11,303 bases of DNA from an uncultured Limnohabitans sp. GTDB lineage: Bacteria; Pseudomonadota; Gammaproteobacteria; Burkholderiales; Burkholderiaceae_C. The DNA lies in contig CALEYZ010000038.1 in NCBI GenBank assembly GCA_937928195.1, forward strand, positions 1 through 11,303. Direction: 5' to 3'. A program made the position numbers and the translations under genes. Shown piece by piece: positions 8,140 to 11,303 of this stretch (position 1 is its first letter; each line of letters opens with the position of its first letter). Under the pieces are notes generated by a model. It was given only the letters and a program-made list of their open reading frames with translations. It was not told where the DNA came from and did no database searches.

Positions 8140-8165
8140 CCCCTGAGTTTAGGGGAATCCCCCCT
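8140..8165. repeat. Nested CCCCT / AGGGG inverted repeats, possible operator
   Basis: CCCCT at 8140-8144 is an exact inverted partner of AGGGG at 8151-8155 (6-bp spacer). The same AGGGG pairs again with CCCCT at 8161-8165 (5-bp spacer). The cluster overlaps the 5' leader of the kinase, immediately upstream of its ATG. LuxR-type response regulators often bind such short inverted GC-rich half-sites (NarL heptamers, for example, contain CCC-rich cores). A self-regulatory site for the operon's own regulator is therefore plausible but unproven. Confidence 0.4.
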
Positions 8166-8200
8166 CTTTAAATTTCACAATACAAAATGACAGAGCACCA

Positions 8201-8215
8201 TTTGAAATTTTCAAA
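8201..8215. repeat. Perfect 15-bp palindrome over the aceE -35 region
   Basis: TTTGAAA at 8201-8207 and TTTCAAA at 8209-8215 are exact inverted repeats around a single T. The left arm contains the proposed aceE -35 hexamer, so a protein bound here would block or recruit RNA polymerase. AT-rich sequence produces such palindromes by chance fairly often, which keeps confidence low. Confidence 0.4.
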
Positions 8216-8230
8216 ACTTTGTGAGAGAAT
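8202..8230 (+). promoter_or_regulatory. Candidate sigma-70 promoter of aceE
   Basis: A -35 TTGAAA (8202-8207) and a -10 GAGAAT (8225-8230) are separated by exactly 17 bp, and a TG at 8222-8223 provides an extended -10 (TGn). Transcription would start near 8237 and give a leader of about 36 nt carrying the ribosome binding site. The -10 matches the consensus at only four positions, so this remains a prediction. Confidence 0.4.
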
Positions 8231-8260
8231 TCCGAAAAAATAGTTCAACCACGGCCTACA

Positions 8261-8267
8261 AAGGAGA
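8261..8267 (+). promoter_or_regulatory. Strong ribosome binding site of aceE
   Basis: AAGGAGA is followed after a short spacer (6 nt from GGAG) by the ATG at 8273. It is the best Shine-Dalgarno in the window and fixes the aceE start. It suggests high expression, in contrast to the weak sites of most neighbouring genes. Confidence 0.85.
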
Positions 8268-8272
8268 CAAAC

Positions 8273-10477
8273 ATGTCAGCCGTTCAGCCAAATAACGTCC
8301 TCTCAGACTTGGACGCCATTGAAACTCGCGAATGGATGGACGCTTTGTCCGCCGTGATTGAAAAAGAAGGTGGCGAACGCGCCCACTTCTTGTTGGAGCA
8401 ACTGCTTGAACATGCGCGTGAGAGCAGCATCGACATGCCGTTTTCTGCCAACACAGGCTATGTGAACACCATCGAACCCGATCAAGAAGCGCATTGCCCT
8501 GGCAACATCGAAATTGAAGAGCGCCTTCGCGCTTACATGCGTTGGAACGCCATGGCGATGGTGGTCAAGGCCAACCGTCACAACCCAGAAGATGGCGGCG
8601 ACTTGGGTGGCCACATCGGCTCTTTTGCATCTTTGGCGCACATGTTTGGTGCGGGGTTCAATCACTTCTGGCATGCTGAAAGTGAAAACCACGGTGGCGA
8701 TTGTTTGTACATCCAAGGTCACGTGTCGCCAGGTGTTTATGCCCGTGCTTACTTGGAAGGCCGCTTGACGGAAGAGCAGTTGCTCAACTTCCGTCAGGAA
8801 GTGGACGGCAAAGGCTTGTCCAGCTATCCACATCCCAAGTTGATGCCCGAGTTTTGGCAATTCCCCACTGTGTCGATGGGCCTGGGTCCTTTGATGGCCA
8901 TTTACCAAGCACGCTTCTTGAAGTACTTGCACGCACGTGGCATTGCCAACACAGAAAACCGCAAAGTGTGGGTGTTCTGCGGTGACGGCGAAATGGACGA
9001 AGTTGAGTCATTGGGCGCCATTGGTTTGGCCGCTCGTGAAAAACTCGACAACTTGATCTTCGTGGTGAATTGCAACTTGCAACGCTTGGATGGTCCTGTT
9101 CGCGGTAACGGCAAGATTGTTCAAGAACTCGAAGGTGAGTTCCGAGGTTCCGGTTGGAACGTGATCAAGCTCTTGTGGGGCAACGAGTGGGACAAACTCT
9201 TGGCGCGCGACAAGGACGGCGCACTTCGCAAGATCATGATGGACACATTGGACGGCGACTTCCAGGCATTCAAAGCCAACGATGGCGCCTATGTTCGCAA
9301 ACATTTCTTCGGTCGTGATCCACGCACACTGGAGATGGTGGCTCACATGAGCGATGACGAAATTTGGGCGTTGAAGCGCGGCGGTCATGATCCCCAAAAG
9401 GTGTATGCCGCTTATCACAAAGCAGTCAATACCAAGGATCAACCCACCGTATTGCTCATCAAGACTGTCAAAGGTTACGGCATGGGCAAAGCAGGTGAAG
9501 GCAAGAACAACGTTCACCAAACCAAGAAGCTGACAGACGAAGACATCCGCTACATGCGCGATCGCTTTAACATCCCAGTGCCTGACAGTGAGTTGTCCAA
9601 AGTGCCCTTTTACAAGCCTGCAGATGACACCCCTGAAATGCAATACTTGCATGAACGCCGCAAGGCCTTGGGCGGTTACTTGCCGCACCGTCGCACCAAA
9701 GCTGACGAGAGCTTCACTGTGCCTTCCTTGGATGTGTTCAAGTCTGTGATGGAGCCAACCGCCGAAGGCCGTGAAATTTCCACCACACAAGCCTATGTGC
9801 GCTTCCTCACGCAGCTCTTGCGTGACCAAGCTTTGGGCCCACGCGTGGTGCCTATCTTGGTGGACGAGGCACGTACCTTTGGTATGGAAGGCTTGTTCCG
9901 TCAAATCGGTATTTACAACCCAGCGGGTCAAAACTACACACCGGTCGATAAAGACCAAGTGATGTATTACAAGGAAGACAAAGCTGGCCAAATCTTGCAA
10001 GAAGGCATCAACGAAGCCGGTGGTATGTCGAGCTGGATTGCTGCTGCGACGAGCTACTCCACCAGCAACCGCATCATGGTGCCGTTCTACGTGTACTACT
10101 CGATGTTTGGTTTCCAACGCATTGGCGACTTGGCATGGGCGGCTGGCGACATGCAAGCACGCGGCTTCTTGTTGGGCGGCACATCGGGCCGTACCACTTT
10201 GAACGGCGAAGGCTTGCAGCACGAAGACGGTCACAGCCACATCATGGCCAACACCATCCCGAACTGCGTGTCGTATGACCCCACCTTTGCACACGAAGTC
10301 GGCGTCATCTTGCACCACGGTTTGAAGCGCATGGTTGAGAAGCAAGACAACGTCTTCTACTACATCACTTTGTTGAACGAAAACTACGCGATGCCTGGCC
10401 TCAAGGCAGGCACGGAAGAACAAATCATCAAAGGCATGGCCCCTGTGGTCATGGACCGGTTCAAAAGGGCAGCATGA
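8273..10477 (+). pseudogene. aceE: Pyruvate dehydrogenase E1 component, homodimeric type, truncated at the 3' end
   Basis: E1 decarboxylates pyruvate with thiamine diphosphate and acetylates the E2 lipoyl groups of the pyruvate dehydrogenase complex. The frame gives 734 residues against ~887 in E. coli. Residues 1-722 are a normal AceE: the ThDP/Mg motif GDGEMDE (237-243) ends with NCN (266-268), and the active-site residues H415 (NNVHQ), E581 (GINEAGG) and H650 (GEGLQHEDGHSH) correspond to E. coli H407, E571 and H640. Homology ends in EEQIIKGM at about 10438. The tail APVVMDRFKRAA and tandem stops TGATGA are unrelated, and the transketolase C-terminal domain (~165 residues) is absent. Such a product should not be functional. 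It could be a real insertion or an assembly chimera. The strong ribosome binding site and divergent kinase operon show that the 5' end is native. Confidence 0.9.
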
Positions 10478-10652
10478 TGAGAGATATCACGCAGGCAACC
10501 GCAACCAACCAGCCAACCGCTTTGGCCCAGTCTCGCGTGTATTGCATGGCGTGCTTCCACGAACCAAAGGCCAGCAGTCCCGTGATCGGGATGATGGACA
10601 GCATGATCGCCAGATAGCCGAGGAATTTGAGCATGAAGCCAAAATGTATCAC
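10461..10652 (-). CDS. Possible small two-helix membrane protein
   Basis: This 63-residue frame starts with GTG at 10650-10652; an internal ATG at 10632-10634 would give 57 residues. It predicts two hydrophobic helices, roughly residues 9-29 (LKFLGYLAIMLSIIPITGLL) and 45-63 (AVGWLVAVACVISLIMLPF). They are joined by a charged loop, WKHAMQYTRDWAKAV. That shape is seen in small phage membrane proteins, including class II holins, but I do not recognise the family. Neither start has a good Shine-Dalgarno. The frame ends at 10461, only ~23 bp inside the foreign segment, so its end may be native. The hydrophobic pattern argues for a real protein; lack of a ribosome binding site argues against it. 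Confidence 0.4.
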   Translation of the reverse strand: MIHFGFMLKFLGYLAIMLSIIPITGLLAFGSWKHAMQYTRDWAKAVGWLVAVACVISLIMLPF

Positions 10653-11262
10653 AGCCGTCAGATTAGCCGCAGGCCGGGAGGTATCGGATGCGGAGATTCA
10701 GCGCATTGATACCGATATGGACCGGATAGCTCGGGAGCTTGCCAAGCAAGACCCAGAAGCATGGCGCAGCCTTTCCCAAGGTGAGCGGGTCATGGCGACA
10801 TCCAACGCCCTGCAAGCTGAAATGACGGCCATGGCAGACCGCAAGGTATATCTGGCGAACCTACAAGTACTGGCGACCGGAAAGACAGAAGCCCGGATTG
10901 CAGACCAGCAGAAGCTCTCTGCCATGAAAGTCACTCGATCACAGGCACAGATCAGGGACATGATGAACGTCAATAACTACGTTCACTCCCTGCACAATGA
11001 AGCCATATCAGGCATGACGGACATGCTGGATGCAGCTGCATCGACAGACAAGACAGGATTGCTGCGAAATATTGGGATCAAGATATTCGACATGGACAAC
11101 CCCATGATGACCGTCGATGTGGTCAGGGAGATTTTCAGGAATGCAGACGGTTTCACAGGGAACAAGGTAGCCCAGACCGCAGCAAAGGCATGGCTCAGTA
11201 CCACGGAATCCTTGCGTCAGAGGTTCAACGCTGCCGGTGGCGACATCGGCTGTTCGAGATAG
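10633..11262 (+). CDS. Phage-like hypothetical protein, helix-rich, possibly part of a large virion protein
   Basis: The ATG at 10633 is preceded by AGGAA at 10621-10625 with 7-nt spacing, so I prefer it to the TTG six bases upstream; an in-frame TAG at 10615-10617 closes the frame. The product has 209 residues, no signal peptide or membrane segment, and is almost entirely predicted helix, rich in Ala, Met, Gln, Arg and Asp. The opening TAVRLAAGREVSDAEIQRID and the closing LRQRFNAAGGDIG recall, from memory only, large internal virion or polyvalent proteins of podovirus-like phages, in which the latter motif is internal. If so, the TAG at 11260-11262 ends the frame early and this is an N-terminal piece. 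No enzymatic motif is recognised. Confidence 0.55.
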   Translation: MKPKCITAVRLAAGREVSDAEIQRIDTDMDRIARELAKQDPEAWRSLSQGERVMATSNALQAEMTAMADRKVYLANLQVLATGKTEARIADQQKLSAMKVTRSQAQIRDMMNVNNYVHSLHNEAISGMTDMLDAAASTDKTGLLRNIGIKIFDMDNPMMTVDVVREIFRNADGFTGNKVAQTAAKAWLSTTESLRQRFNAAGGDIGCSR

Positions 11263-11303
11263 CGCGTGGTCGCCTGCCCATTGCCCGACAGGGTTACTTC
11301 GGC

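Larger units (their letters stand above)
8139..8272. promoter_or_regulatory. Divergent control region between the sensor kinase and aceE
   Basis: This 134-bp AT-rich interval separates the two divergent genes. It contains a CCCCT/AGGGG inverted-repeat cluster (8140-8165) against the kinase start, an AT-rich stretch, a 15-bp palindrome (8201-8215), an aceE promoter candidate (8202-8230) and the aceE ribosome binding site (8261-8267). For the kinase on the minus strand, a weak -10 (TATTGT, complement of 8177-8182) with TTCAAA 18 bp upstream is possible but not convincing. Confidence 0.65.
10439..11303. mobile_element. Foreign, probably phage-derived segment replacing the end of aceE
   Basis: From about 10439 to the window end the sequence no longer matches the pyruvate dehydrogenase locus: neither the end of aceE nor aceF appears. 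It carries two short candidate genes in head-to-head orientation whose style (small membrane protein, helical Met/Gln/Ala-rich protein) suggests a bacteriophage. No integrase, transposase, tRNA attachment site or terminal inverted repeat is visible. The exact nature (prophage end, phage remnant, or join to an unrelated contig) cannot be decided from this window. Confidence 0.5.

Noticed and set aside
9008..10423. 471-codon open frame antisense to aceE
   Set aside because: It lies wholly inside a highly conserved coding frame, lacks a ribosome binding site or recognisable domain, and is the usual shadow produced by codon bias in a GC-rich third position.
10439..11303. Insertion sequence interrupting aceE
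   Set aside because: No transposase, terminal inverted repeats or target duplication could be found, and aceE does not resume before the window ends.

Overview
The window looks like a chromosome of a Burkholderiales betaproteobacterium, most likely in the Comamonadaceae. I infer this from the protein sequences (PyrD class 2, RpiA, OpdA/PrlC, FolD, homodimeric AceE), moderate GC, and the known betaproteobacterial habit of placing a PAS sensor kinase and FixJ-type regulator next to the pyruvate dehydrogenase E1 gene. No tRNA, rRNA, CRISPR array or recognisable insertion sequence was found.

Layout. Positions 2-166 hold the 3' end of an FAD-dependent oxidoreductase (+). It runs stop-to-stop into pyrD (-, 167-1213). 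rpiA (+, 1256-1927) diverges from pyrD across 42 bp, and its stop codon overlaps that of prlC (-, 1924-3984). prlC, folD (-, 4008-4859), a FixJ/NarL-type response regulator (-, 4943-5569) and a two-PAS membrane histidine kinase (-, 5592-8138) lie head to tail on the minus strand. A rho-independent terminator at 4892-4924 separates the two-component operon from folD and prlC. aceE (+, from 8273) diverges from the kinase across a 134-bp regulatory interval. That interval has a good ribosome binding site, a promoter with an extended -10, a perfect 15-bp palindrome over its -35 box, and a nested CCCCT/AGGGG inverted-repeat cluster beside the kinase start.

Right end. aceE is not intact. Its homology stops at about residue 722 (position 10438), roughly 165 residues short of the E. 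coli-type enzyme, and a 12-residue unrelated tail follows. The remaining ~860 bp do not look like PDH-locus DNA. They hold a possible small two-helix membrane protein on the minus strand and a helix-rich phage-like gene on the plus strand. The normal aceE-aceF-lpd continuation is missing. This is either a mobile-element insertion into aceE or a chimeric assembly join, and the sequence alone does not settle which.

How the genes fit together. pyrD (pyrimidine synthesis), rpiA (pentose phosphate pathway), folD (one-carbon metabolism) and prlC (peptide turnover) are ordinary housekeeping genes. The kinase/regulator pair is the one signalling module. Its position divergent from aceE suggests that it tunes entry of pyruvate into the TCA cycle in response to an extracytoplasmic or redox signal; this is inference. 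I see no convincing new multi-gene system. The best leads are the PDH control region and the aceE/foreign junction.
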